Below, one piece after another: positions 1 to 7,544 of a stretch of 35,476 nucleotides of DNA. Position 1 is the stretch's first letter. Each line of letters starts with the position of its first letter. The position numbers and the translations under genes are program-made. The notes beneath the pieces were generated by a model. The model saw nothing but the letters and a program-made list of their open reading frames with translations, searched no databases and was not told where the DNA came from. Source of the DNA: Bacillota bacterium (GTDB lineage Bacteria > Acidobacteriota > Terriglobia > Acidiferrales > UBA7541). The stretch is taken from NCBI GenBank assembly GCA_023511565.1, contig JAIMBE010000007.1:1-35476 (forward strand), in the 5' to 3' direction.

Positions 1-19
1 GGGCGGCCTCGGGCCGCCC
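1..19 (-). terminator. GC-rich hairpin after the coiled-coil gene
   Basis: An 8-bp perfect stem (GGGCGGCC and GGCCGCCC) closes on a 3-nt loop, 18 bp beyond the stop codon of the leftward gene. The T-tract expected on the minus strand would lie outside the window, so a rho-independent terminator is likely but not fully shown. Confidence 0.55.
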
Positions 20-37
20 CGGGTTGTCAATATCCTG

Positions 38-901
38 CTAGAAGCCGGAAGCCGCCGCGCCGGATTTTGGCGTGGAGAGATAGCCGACGATGCGATCCTT
101 GGAGAGCTCGAAGACAACAATTTCATAGGGCCAACGCGCGCCCTGCTGGACGTAGAACTGCACGGGCTCGTAGAGCGTCTTGTCTTTCTTTTCGATGGCT
201 TTGTCACCGACATAAACGTCGAGGGTGTAGCGGTAGTGCTTGGTATCCGCTTTCTTCAGGCGGACGCGGATGGGGCCCACCGGTTGCGGGTCGCGGGTCT
301 TGCGAAGATCGAATTCGAAGTAGTTGCGTTCGCCCAGCCGCTTGAGTTCTTCGAGCTCTTCCCGGTTGCGGGCGATCAGGCCGCTCTGCACGCCGAGGTC
401 ACCGATGGCGCGTTCCAGCTTGCTGATGGTGGCATCGAGCTGCTGCCGGGTGGCTTCCACCTGGCTTTTCGTGCCGCTCAGCTCGCCGGAGAGGGCGCCG
501 AGCTGCTCCTGCGTGTGCTGCCGGGTCTCGGTGAGCTGAGTGCGGAGCTGTTCATCGGCAGCCATCTGCTCTTTGCGGATGGACTGGGCCAGCGCGCGGG
601 CCCGGGCCAGCTCCTGCTGGGTCAGACCGAGCTTCTCCGAAGTAACGTCGAGCTGTCCCCGGATTTGGGCCAGGCGGTCGTTGGCCTGGGCCAGCTGTGC
701 TTCCAGCATTGCGTTGCGCTGTTCCAGCCTGTCCACCTGGCTGCGGAGCTCCTGGCGCGTGGAGTAGCTCGCGTAGCCGAGATAGCCCAGAGCAGCCAGC
801 ACCACGAAGAAGGCTACAAGAATCCAGCGAGGCGTGGCCGCTGTTTCAATCTGTCCTCCACCGGACACCTGATCCGGTGGAAGGTTCGATGGTGTGCTCA
901 T
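38..901 (-). CDS. Membrane-anchored coiled-coil protein of unknown function
   Basis: A 287-residue protein with no family I recognise. A short polar N-terminus is followed by one hydrophobic segment (about residues 26-45, WILVAFFVVLAALGYLGYAS), then a long Q/E/R/L-rich coiled coil (about 48-195). A compact C-terminal domain of about 90 residues carries the pattern YFEFDLRKTRDP and a likely beta-rich core. The topology suggests an inner-membrane anchor with the coiled coil and C-terminal domain on the outer face. The ATG at 901 has an excellent Shine-Dalgarno (GGAGGA, about 7 nt away). It lies downstream of queF on the same strand with about 100 bp between them, so co-transcription is possible. 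The function is unknown; scaffold or envelope roles would be guesses. Confidence 0.85.
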   Translation of the reverse strand: MSTPSNLPPDQVSGGGQIETAATPRWILVAFFVVLAALGYLGYASYSTRQELRSQVDRLEQRNAMLEAQLAQANDRLAQIRGQLDVTSEKLGLTQQELARARALAQSIRKEQMAADEQLRTQLTETRQHTQEQLGALSGELSGTKSQVEATRQQLDATISKLERAIGDLGVQSGLIARNREELEELKRLGERNYFEFDLRKTRDPQPVGPIRVRLKKADTKHYRYTLDVYVGDKAIEKKDKTLYEPVQFYVQQGARWPYEIVVFELSKDRIVGYLSTPKSGAAASGF

Positions 902-1003
902 CGGGTTTCCTCCTCGGATGCGCGGTACAAACGCATCGCGGTGCCAGTTCGATTATGTTCCAGCCCGGCGCACTTGTCCACCGCAAGACTGCCAGCGGCG
1001 GGA

Positions 1004-1390
1004 TCAGCGTCGACGCGGCCAGCGAGCTTCGACCGTTGTCCGGAGACCGCCGCGGGGGGTGAATTCGCCACGCACTACACACCAGACCGGACGGGTCGCC
1101 TGCACCACATCGCGCAGGATGCGATTGACGGCGTTTTCGTAGAAAATGCCCAGGTTCCGATACGCCAGCAGATACATCTTCAGAGCCTTCAGCTCCAGGC
1201 ACAGCTTGCGCGGCTGATATTCGATCGTGATGGTGCCGAAATCGGGCAGGCCGGTCTTCGGGCATACCGAGGTGTACTCGGGAAAACGAATCGTGATGGT
1301 GTAGCCGGGGAACTGATTCGGCCACGTCTGCAGCTTGGGCAACCGCGCCTTCAGGCCGGCGCGGGCGTGTTCAACCGTGTAGTCGGGCAT
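1004..1390 (-). CDS. queF: NADPH-dependent 7-cyano-7-deazaguanine (preQ0) reductase QueF
   Basis: QueF reduces the nitrile of preQ0 to the amine of preQ1 in queuosine tRNA modification, in the cytoplasm. The 128-residue product matches the short, unimodular (YkvM-type) family. It has the catalytic cysteine in SVCPKTGLPDF and the diagnostic QueF motif ELKALKMYL. The downstream segment NLGIFYENAVNRI, with a Glu and nearby His-poor region, is also family-like. The frame is open upstream to 1909, but the homologous part begins at the ATG at 1390 (MPDYTVEH), preceded by GAGAGG. A TACAAT hexamer sits just upstream (1405-1410). No preQ1 riboswitch is apparent because the leader would be very short. 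The other queuosine genes are not in the window. Confidence 0.93.
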   Translation of the reverse strand: MPDYTVEHARAGLKARLPKLQTWPNQFPGYTITIRFPEYTSVCPKTGLPDFGTITIEYQPRKLCLELKALKMYLLAYRNLGIFYENAVNRILRDVVQATRPVWCVVRGEFTPRGGLRTTVEARWPRRR

Positions 1391-1498
1391 GGCCCTCTCG
1401 CCCGATTGTACAACAGCCGGGCCACGGTTTTTCTTGTCCAGGCACCGCCGACTCGAGTATGCTGAGGCATCAAGCCGTACCTCGAGCAGCCACGAGCC

Positions 1499-1885
1499 GT
1501 GATCTGCCCTCGGTGCCTGAGCGCCAGTTGTCGCCGTTCGCGACGTCGCGGCGTAATCGATTTTCTGGGAACGTGGGTCGGACTGCGACCCTGGCGGTGC
1601 CGCCTGTGTGAGTCCCGTTTCTACGGCTGGCGGACCGCCGCGGTGCACGCGCTGTACGCGCATTGTCCGCAGTGCGGCAACCTGACTCTGGAGCGAAGCA
1701 CGCCCGGGCACGGTGCGCCGGCTTGGAAACAGCTTCTCCGCCAGATGGGACTGCCCGTGTATCGCTGTGACGCCTGCCGAATCCGATTCTTCTCGATTCG
1801 CCCTTACCGGAAAATTGTGCCGCGGTCCATCTCCACGCCTGGTTCCACCAAGCAGAGAGCACCCTCGCAACCCGGACCGGCGTGA
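1499..1885 (+). CDS. Small zinc-ribbon protein
   Basis: A 128-residue protein with four CxxC knuckles: CPRC near the N-terminus, CRLC around residue 36, CPQC around 58 and CDAC around 90. This is consistent with two zinc ribbons, the pairs being separated by a basic, Trp/Arg-rich segment. The C-terminus is a low-complexity Ser/Pro/Gln tail. The start used is GTG at 1499; no clear Shine-Dalgarno is visible and no in-frame ATG gives a better option. It is divergent from queF across a 108-bp gap. The regular cysteine spacing argues that this is a real gene. The function is unknown; nucleic-acid binding is a family-level guess. Confidence 0.7.
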   Translation: MICPRCLSASCRRSRRRGVIDFLGTWVGLRPWRCRLCESRFYGWRTAAVHALYAHCPQCGNLTLERSTPGHGAPAWKQLLRQMGLPVYRCDACRIRFFSIRPYRKIVPRSISTPGSTKQRAPSQPGPA

Positions 1886-1936
1886 ATGGCAAACCGCTCT
1901 ATCCGCCATCGCCTTCGGCGCCTGCGGCGTGCAGGC

Positions 1937-1966
1937 TTGACGGCATCACTCGGGACAGGCTATAAA
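1937..1966 (+). promoter_or_regulatory. Sigma-70-type promoter for tRNA-Glu
   Basis: A -35 element TTGACG (1937-1942) and a -10 element TATAAA (1961-1966) are separated by 18 bp. They lie about 28 bp upstream of the tRNA-Glu 5' end, a normal stable-RNA promoter arrangement. Confidence 0.75.
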
Positions 1967-1993
1967 CGGTTTGCGACAACGCGAAGCATGCCT

Positions 1994-2068
1994 GGCGGTA
2001 TCGTCTAGGGGTTAGGACGCCAGATTCTCAATCTGGAAACCCGGGTTCGATTCCCGGTACCGCTACCA
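1994..2068 (+). tRNA. tRNA-Glu (anticodon CTC)
   Basis: A complete cloverleaf can be folded by eye. The acceptor GGCGGTA pairs with TACCGCT, with a G-U at the first pair. The anticodon stem CCAGA/TCTGG carries the loop TTCTCAA, giving anticodon CTC (codon GAG). The T arm is CCGGG-TTCGATT-CCCGG. The CCA end is encoded at 2066-2068. Its strong promoter lies immediately upstream. Confidence 0.97.
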
Positions 2069-2637
2069 ATTCCCTTTCTTTTTATCCCAGCCAGGGGATT
2101 CAAGAACAAGCACTCGCCGCGAGAAAAGTTTGCACCGTCTGAGCCAGTGACAGGCCGTTCCCCTGCGGGTCGGCAAGGGGCAGGCACAGTCGGGTGCAGT
2201 GATCCGTCCTGACACTCACAATTTGAGTGGCTGACGTCGGAGGCTTCGTGCCCACTTCCCCACCACCAGCTGCAAGCACATCCGGCAAGGGTGCTGCCTT
2301 TCTCCCGGTCTTTTGATGGTTTGTGCGGCGATCTTGGACAATCCCAGGACAATGCCAGAATCGTCGAACCCAGCGTCGGGTCAACGGATCAGCTCTGTCC
2401 TGTCGCTGGCCACAGCAGTGTTACAATCAACCAGTGGTATGGGCACCCGAGCCCAAAGGCAATTGCCTGCGCTCTCGAACGGTGGGAGAGTCACAACGCC
2501 CGAGCTGCAACGAAGGCAGTCCATCGAGAACGTCAGAAGCAGCGCGGGGGTAACAAGGAAGGGCCGGGCTCACCCAGTCCCTACACCGCTTGAGCAGGAA
2601 TCAGGCGTGGCAGGCTCGTTCTATCCTTGCAACAGTG
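2069..2637. other. Gene-poor stretch between two tRNA genes
   Basis: This 569-bp stretch has no convincing intact gene. The only protein-like signal is a recombinase-like fragment at about 2405-2500 (listed separately). Small open frames on either strand have no recognisable domains, and those running into the tRNA genes are artefacts of tRNA sequence. Together these suggest a decayed integration site. I see no direct repeat that would define attachment ends. Confidence 0.5.
2405..2500 (+). pseudogene. C-terminal remnant of a tyrosine recombinase (integrase)
   Basis: The translation of this stretch reads AGHSSVTINQWYGHPSPKAI followed by ACALERWESHN. It closely follows the C-terminal catalytic signature of phage-type tyrosine recombinases (GHSS-x-T-x-x-x-Y-x-H, with the nucleophilic Tyr, then P-x-A-x-x-A-x-E-R-x-E). 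Everything upstream that should encode the Arg and Lys catalytic residues and the core-binding domain is missing, and no start codon is placed sensibly. It lies between tRNA-Glu and the CAT tRNA, a typical integration neighbourhood. The call rests on motif resemblance alone. Confidence 0.55.
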
Positions 2638-2713
2638 GGGCCCGTAGCTCAGCGGTCAGAGCAGCGGACTCATAATCCGTCGGTCCCTGGTTCGAATCCA
2701 GGCGGGCCCACCA
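2638..2713 (+). tRNA. tRNA with CAT anticodon, probably tRNA-Ile2
   Basis: A full cloverleaf with acceptor GGGCCCG/CGGGCCC, anticodon stem GCGGA/TCCGT with loop CTCATAA (anticodon CAT), T arm CCTGG-TTCGAAT-CCAGG and encoded CCA. It is not an initiator tRNA, because the 1-72 pair is G-C. C4-G69 and C5-G68 in the acceptor stem, plus the ACTCATAAT context, resemble the E. coli tRNA-Ile2 that TilS converts with lysidine at C34. Elongator tRNA-Met of E. coli has U4-A69 and A5-U68 instead. Elongator Met remains possible. Confidence 0.93.
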
Positions 2714-2855
2714 GAACCCACTGCACAGTCCCAGGGACTCATTGGACGGTTTTGGTTCTGCCGTGGTTCGATCGGTTTTGTCCCTGCTTCGAGCGTATCG
2801 CGACGTTTGGGTATGAGGTCTCCTTGCCTAGGAGGCAGCGCTTTCCGTAGAGAGC

Positions 2856-3980
2856 TCACCCTGTGGGACAAAGAGAGCGATACAGTGCGGCCACTTCTCG
2901 AGCGGTGTGGTCGGCCGAGAAGTGCGTACGCACTCGAGCGGCTGCGGCGGCACATAGCCGCTCGCGGAGCACCGGATCCCGCAAGAGGCGCAGGCAAGCT
3001 GCCGCCAGGTCGTCCGGCCGACTGGTGGGCACGCAGAGGCCGTAGACTCCGTCTTCCACTACTTCTGCAATGCCGCCCACCGGGCGCGCGACCACCGGCA
3101 CGCCGAGGGCCATGGCTTCGAGCAGCACCATGGGCAGGCCTTCGTGTTCCGAGCAGAGAACGAATACATCCATGGCGCGCAGCACGTCGTAGAGATCGGC
3201 TCGGTGGCCCGTGAACAGCACGTGTTCACCGAGCCCCAGTTGATGGGCCAGTTCCCGAAGTGGACGCGCCTGGCTGCCCTCGCCCACGATCAGGAAGCGC
3301 ATCTGGGCCTCCTGTGCAAGCAGCCGTCGCGCCGCTTCCAGAAACAAGTCCAGTCGCTTGACCGGCTCCAGCCGCCCGGCCGTTCCCACCACGTGGCCCT
3401 CGGCTGGCAATCCGAGTCGTTGTCGGGCTTGCTGCGCAGTCAGCTTCGAGAACACCTGTCCCGCATCAATTCCGTTGCGAATCACCACCACGCGCTCGTC
3501 ACCGAATGGCCGGGCGAGTTGCCGACGCAGGTCTGCGCTCACCACAATGACTCGGTCTGTGCGATAGCGCGCCACCATGCGATCCAGCCAGTGCACCGTT
3601 GCCTGTCGGAACCGTCTCCAGCCTTGCACGGGCTCCCGGGCGCCGTGCTGGGTTCGAACCACGACCGGTATCCGGAGCCGGCTCGCAAGCAGCGCCGCCA
3701 GCAGGTTTTCCTTGTAGCGGTGGGAGTGCAGCACCTGGACGTCGTACTGACGAAGGAAATCCGTGGCCCGAGCAAGAAGGCCGAAGAACGAGTGCTGGCT
3801 TTCGGGAATCACCAGAACCTGCACGCCGCAGCTCCTGGCTTCTTCGGCCAGGCGGCCTTCGTTCAGGAAAATCGCCAGCAGTTGAAACTCGCCGCTCCGG
3901 GCCAGGGAGCGCAACAGCGTGGCAACCTGCACCTCAGCGCCCGCCCACAGGTCACCCGAGGCAATGTGGCAGACTGTCAT
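2856..3980 (-). CDS. GT4-family glycosyltransferase (last gene of the EPS operon)
   Basis: A GT-B fold retaining glycosyltransferase that would add a sugar to the lipid-linked repeat unit on the cytoplasmic face. The N-terminal Rossmann half starts directly at the ATG (MTVCHIASGDLWAGAEVQ, the sugar-acceptor glycine loop). The C-terminal nucleotide-sugar half contains GTAGRLEPVKRLDLFLEA and the E-x7-E motif region EHEGLPMVLLEAMALGVPVV. The product is 374 residues, normal for the family. The frame is open to a TTG at 4058 that would overlap the preceding gene, but the ATG at 3980 coincides with the conserved start of the fold. Sugar and linkage cannot be read from the sequence. Confidence 0.9.
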   Translation of the reverse strand: MTVCHIASGDLWAGAEVQVATLLRSLARSGEFQLLAIFLNEGRLAEEARSCGVQVLVIPESQHSFFGLLARATDFLRQYDVQVLHSHRYKENLLAALLASRLRIPVVVRTQHGAREPVQGWRRFRQATVHWLDRMVARYRTDRVIVVSADLRRQLARPFGDERVVVIRNGIDAGQVFSKLTAQQARQRLGLPAEGHVVGTAGRLEPVKRLDLFLEAARRLLAQEAQMRFLIVGEGSQARPLRELAHQLGLGEHVLFTGHRADLYDVLRAMDVFVLCSEHEGLPMVLLEAMALGVPVVARPVGGIAEVVEDGVYGLCVPTSRPDDLAAACLRLLRDPVLRERLCAAAAARVRTHFSADHTAREVAALYRSLCPTG

Positions 3981-4026
3981 CCGTGAGCAGCGCGAGGCGT
4001 TTTCGCACACCGGTGCTGCCGGCAGC

Positions 4027-5166
4027 TCAGGTCCGACGGCTGGGTTGCCAGATGACAAATCGTTCTCCGGACAGATAGTACATCCAGGCCATCACCGTGG
4101 CGGCACTGCCCAGAAGGAAAAAGCCCGCCGGACGCAGCAGCTTCAGCACGGAGCCGGGGTTCAACAGCAGCGACAGCAGCCCCCCACCGTGCACGACCGC
4201 CTGCGCCAGCAGCGCCAGGCGGTAGATGGCTCCTGCATCGTGCAGCGCGATGCTGGACCCCAGCAGACCGAGGGCGGCAAATGGCACCAGCCAGCGGAAC
4301 AGCTTGTGGCTGGCCAGTTGCACGGCAAAGAAACCGTAGCGGAACGGATTCAGCAGGTGGGCGTGCAGGAAGAGCACGTCCAGCCCATGGACGATCGTGC
4401 GCACCTTGCGGGTCAGTTCATCGCGCTCGGAACGTACCACTCCGTAGCGGCCGCGGCATTCCAGATCCACCACGGTGCGCAAACCCTTTTCGGCGGCGTG
4501 CAGGGGCAGGAAGAAGTCACTGGACATCGTCGTGTGCCATGCGTCACAGATCTCGCGGCGGGCGGCAAAAAACGAGCCACTGACACCGACCAGGGAACCC
4601 GCACGTGCCTCCAACCGCCGCAGGGCCATCTCCAGCTGCACATAGATGCGCTCGCCCGCCCATGGCACCTTGTCGCTGAGAACTTCGTCCTCGCTGCTCA
4701 CACAACCGACGGTCGGATCGGCAAAATTGGCAACGATCTTCGACAACGCGTCGCGATCCAGATCCGCCGAGCAGTCGGTGAACACAACGATTTCACCGTG
4801 CGAGGCCTGCAGCGCCAGCCACTGCGCATGATGCTTCCCTTTTCGTTCTTTCAACTCGAGGCAGCGTACACCCCGGCTTTCATACTGCCGAGCGACCGCG
4901 AGGGTTTCATCGTTCGAGCCGTCGGAGACGACAAAAATCTCCCGCCGGTCCTCCGGATAGTCCAGCGCCAACGTGTTTTCGATCTTGCGGGCGATTCTAG
5001 CGGCTTCGTTGTGCGCCGGGATAATCACCGTTACGGTGGGCTGCAGGGGGGCCCGGCGGTGAGAAACCTTTCGCCGCTGGGCGACGAGCGCGAGCAGCAA
5101 GGGATAGCCCACGAACGTGTACGCCAGAAAGGCCGCACACAGCCAGAAAATTCCGATCCAGAACAT
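4027..5166 (-). CDS. GT2-family membrane glycosyltransferase
   Basis: A 379-residue GT-A glycosyltransferase with an N-terminal membrane helix (about 3-28). The catalytic domain includes TVIIPAHNEA, the nucleotide-binding VVSDGSNDET and the DxD-like FTDCSADLD. The acceptor-side SSDFFLPL probably contains the catalytic base Asp in a modified ED motif. Three or four C-terminal membrane segments follow (about 270-365). This is the architecture of polysaccharide chain-building GT2 enzymes such as those in XrtA loci. It starts 4 bp after the stop of the preceding glycosyltransferase gene, so it is translationally linked. Donor sugar unknown. Confidence 0.92.
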   Translation of the reverse strand: MFWIGIFWLCAAFLAYTFVGYPLLLALVAQRRKVSHRRAPLQPTVTVIIPAHNEAARIARKIENTLALDYPEDRREIFVVSDGSNDETLAVARQYESRGVRCLELKERKGKHHAQWLALQASHGEIVVFTDCSADLDRDALSKIVANFADPTVGCVSSEDEVLSDKVPWAGERIYVQLEMALRRLEARAGSLVGVSGSFFAARREICDAWHTTMSSDFFLPLHAAEKGLRTVVDLECRGRYGVVRSERDELTRKVRTIVHGLDVLFLHAHLLNPFRYGFFAVQLASHKLFRWLVPFAALGLLGSSIALHDAGAIYRLALLAQAVVHGGGLLSLLLNPGSVLKLLRPAGFFLLGSAATVMAWMYYLSGERFVIWQPSRRT

Positions 5167-5170
5167 GGCC

Positions 5171-6286
5171 CTATCGCGACTCCAGAACCCGCCGGTAGAG
5201 GTCTTCGTACTCGCGGATCATTCGGCTCAGCGTGAACTCGCGGTGCAGTTTCGCCCGGGCTTCTGCGCCCATCCTGCGGCCCTGCTCCGGGTGTTCGAGC
5301 AGGCGGGCGATGCCCCGGGCCAGCTCGTCGATATTGCCGGGTTCGACCAGAAGACCCGTGCGTCCATCCTCGACCGCTTCCGGTGGCCCTCCCGACCGTG
5401 TCACGACCATGGGCTTGCCGGCGGCCATGGCCTCCAGCGCGACCAGCGGGAAACCTTCGCTGGTGGAGGCCAGCACAAAAATGTCCAGCTCGCTCAGGAT
5501 CTGTGGCACATCGGCGCGAAAGCCCAGGAAAAGGAAGCGATCCCACAGCCCTAGCTCTTCCACCAGTCGGAACAGCGGCGCCCCAAGCTGTGGATCCACA
5601 TCGCCGACGGCCAGGAAGCGCGCCTGCGGATAGCGCTGCGCCAGCCGGTGGGCCGCGCGGATCAGATACTCATGCCCTTTGCTCTGGCGGACGTTGGCAA
5701 CGGTACCAATCAGGATTTCGCCGTTCTGACACTGCAATTCCTGACGGAGCGAGCTGTGGGACGACGGAGCAAACCGCTCGGGGACGATGCCGTTGTAGAT
5801 GCGGACCAGCTTCTCCGGCGGGAATCCAGCCTCCGCGAGCAGGTTCCGGACGTGATCGCAAACCGTTACCACGGCAGCGGCGCGCGCGCGTACGGTGCGC
5901 AGTTTGATCGCCTGCCGCAGCTTGCGTCCCCGCTGCAGTTCGATGGGACCGTGGTAGGTCACCACCGTAGGGCAACCGGTCCACCCGCCTGCCAGGCAAC
6001 TGTAGAAATTTTGATCGGGAAGGTGCGAGTGGATCAGGTCGACACCTTCGGCTCGCACCAGCCTCGCCAGAGCGCGGGGCACCTGCAGGTCGTACCACTT
6101 CTTGCCGCTGACGATGTGCGTCGGGACACCGGCAGCACGAAGCTGCTGGTACAGCCAGTCCTCTTTGGGCACCACGGCAATCGAGCGGAACTGTGTCGGA
6201 TCCAGTTGCGTCGCCAATTGCAGCAGAACCGTTTCGGCGCCGCCTGGCCCCGCTGTTTCAATCGTGTGGAGGATCGTGTACCTCAT
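5171..6286 (-). CDS. GT4-family glycosyltransferase
   Basis: A 371-residue GT-B enzyme. The N-terminus MRYTILHTIETAGPGGAET carries the Gly-Gly-Ala-Glu acceptor loop. The C-terminal donor domain has IGTVANVRQSKGHEYLIRAA and STSEGFPLVALEAMAAGKPM with the E-x7-E motif. It resembles sugar transferases associated with EpsH/XrtA systems. The start is fixed at 6286 by a 4-bp ATGA overlap with the upstream ATP-grasp gene. A longer open frame exists to 6574 but would run deep into that gene. Role inferred: one step of repeat-unit assembly. Confidence 0.92.
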   Translation of the reverse strand: MRYTILHTIETAGPGGAETVLLQLATQLDPTQFRSIAVVPKEDWLYQQLRAAGVPTHIVSGKKWYDLQVPRALARLVRAEGVDLIHSHLPDQNFYSCLAGGWTGCPTVVTYHGPIELQRGRKLRQAIKLRTVRARAAAVVTVCDHVRNLLAEAGFPPEKLVRIYNGIVPERFAPSSHSSLRQELQCQNGEILIGTVANVRQSKGHEYLIRAAHRLAQRYPQARFLAVGDVDPQLGAPLFRLVEELGLWDRFLFLGFRADVPQILSELDIFVLASTSEGFPLVALEAMAAGKPMVVTRSGGPPEAVEDGRTGLLVEPGNIDELARGIARLLEHPEQGRRMGAEARAKLHREFTLSRMIREYEDLYRRVLESR

Positions 6287-7536
6287 CGCGACGACCCTCC
6301 CGTGGCAAGGACCTTCGGCTTCGCGGCCGGCAGTGCCCGGGCCGGGCGGCGGAGCAGATCGCGGAGATAGAGCTTCAGCTCGAACCAGCCCGGGGCGGGG
6401 TCGTCCCAGCGCAGCACTTCGCTGCGTGTGTTCGGCGTGCCGGGCTTGAGGAAGTGGCCGAGCGCGCGCCAACGGGAAGCCTCTGCGGGGGCCAGCCGGC
6501 GAACCTGCTCCTGGTGTCGGAATACGGCGAGCAGGTAGTCCAACTCGCCCAACCGCCACCGGCTGCGCACCCACGGCCGATAGTGGAACTGGGCGGCCAC
6601 ACGCTCACCCAGCGCCAGCCGGTAGAGGAGCAGCGGGAAATCCAGGCCCGCGTCAATGGCCAGTTGCAGCGAGCCCCAGAAGCGGGCGTTGATTTCCATC
6701 AGTTTCAGCTTCCCGTCGCGGCGGTCCTGTTTGTATTCGACCATAGCAGGCCCGTTCCATCCGATCGCCCGCAGCAGCGCGAACGACTGCTCCACCAGGG
6801 ATTCGTCCAGCGGCAGGCTTTCGCGCAGCACGCTCGCCCCGCCCCAGGGCGGTTTCTCCAGGAGCCGGCGATGACAGAAGGCCGCCTGGAGTTGCTGACT
6901 CCAAACCAGGAGAAACACTCCGCGTCCTTCGCCTTCGATTTTTTCCTGCACCAACGGCGCCACTCCCTGCGCGGCCACTTCGGCGTAACTCCGCTGCAGC
7001 TCCTCTGCGGTCTGGGCGTAGCGGACCGACCCGCTGATCCAGCCGTCGTTCCGCAGCATCCGCGAGAACCGCGGTTTGATCACCACCGGGTAGGGTAGCC
7101 GTGCCGCAAATGCCTCCAGCGATTCCTCCGGCGGGCGATCGAAGCTAGCGGGCACGGCGATGCCGAGCCTTTCGGCGATCTGCACGACTTCGGCTTTGTC
7201 CTGCGCGCGCCGCAGGGACGCCTCTTCGCCCATGGGCAGACACACAGAGGCCGGGAGTTGGGCCCGCAGCGGCGCCGTCAGCAGTGTGGTGACATCGGTC
7301 ATGGGCAGCAACACCCGATAGTCGCCGGAATGCATTTCGTGCTGCAGGAATTGCTGGAACTCGTGCGGCCGTTCCCACGGCGAGGGATAACAGACACGAC
7401 GCGCGCAGTACCGAGAACTGCCGGCCAGGCTCTGCGCTGCACTGTGGCCGACAACCACACGGATGCCCGCCCGACCGAGCGAACGGACTACGGCCAGGGT
7501 CGCGCGCTGGTCGCCATCGGTGACCAAGACGGCCAT
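6283..7536 (-). CDS. ATP-grasp carboxylate-amine ligase-like protein
   Basis: A 417-residue ATP-grasp protein. The pre-ATP-grasp Rossmann segment starts AVLVTDGDQRATLAVVRSLG, with the pattern seen in CarB-like ligases. The ATP-grasp lobe has YPVVIKPRFSR with the nucleotide-binding Lys, and the Mg-binding end is KLMEINARFWGSLQLAIDAG with the conserved E-x-N-x-R-F-x-G. Such enzymes form an acyl phosphate and couple it to an amine, so this one might add an amino acid or similar group to a carboxylated sugar; that is inference. ATG at 7536 has AGGGAA at good spacing; the upstream TTG at 7557 is less likely. It follows the deacetylase gene by 8 bp. Confidence 0.88.
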   Translation of the reverse strand: MAVLVTDGDQRATLAVVRSLGRAGIRVVVGHSAAQSLAGSSRYCARRVCYPSPWERPHEFQQFLQHEMHSGDYRVLLPMTDVTTLLTAPLRAQLPASVCLPMGEEASLRRAQDKAEVVQIAERLGIAVPASFDRPPEESLEAFAARLPYPVVIKPRFSRMLRNDGWISGSVRYAQTAEELQRSYAEVAAQGVAPLVQEKIEGEGRGVFLLVWSQQLQAAFCHRRLLEKPPWGGASVLRESLPLDESLVEQSFALLRAIGWNGPAMVEYKQDRRDGKLKLMEINARFWGSLQLAIDAGLDFPLLLYRLALGERVAAQFHYRPWVRSRWRLGELDYLLAVFRHQEQVRRLAPAEASRWRALGHFLKPGTPNTRSEVLRWDDPAPGWFELKLYLRDLLRRPARALPAAKPKVLATGGSSR

Positions 7537-7544
7537 CAGGTTCC

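Noticed and set aside
1391-1498. PreQ1 riboswitch before queF
   Set aside because: The gap holds a -10-like TACAAT within 20 bp of the start codon, leaving no room for the aptamer in the leader, and no aptamer-like pseudoknot was found.
2005-2352. Minus-strand frame ending in GNRTRVSRLRIWRPNP
   Set aside because: This peptide is the classic spurious translation of the reverse strand of a tRNA gene; the frame at 2656-2997 ending in WIRTRDRRIMSPLL is the same artefact.
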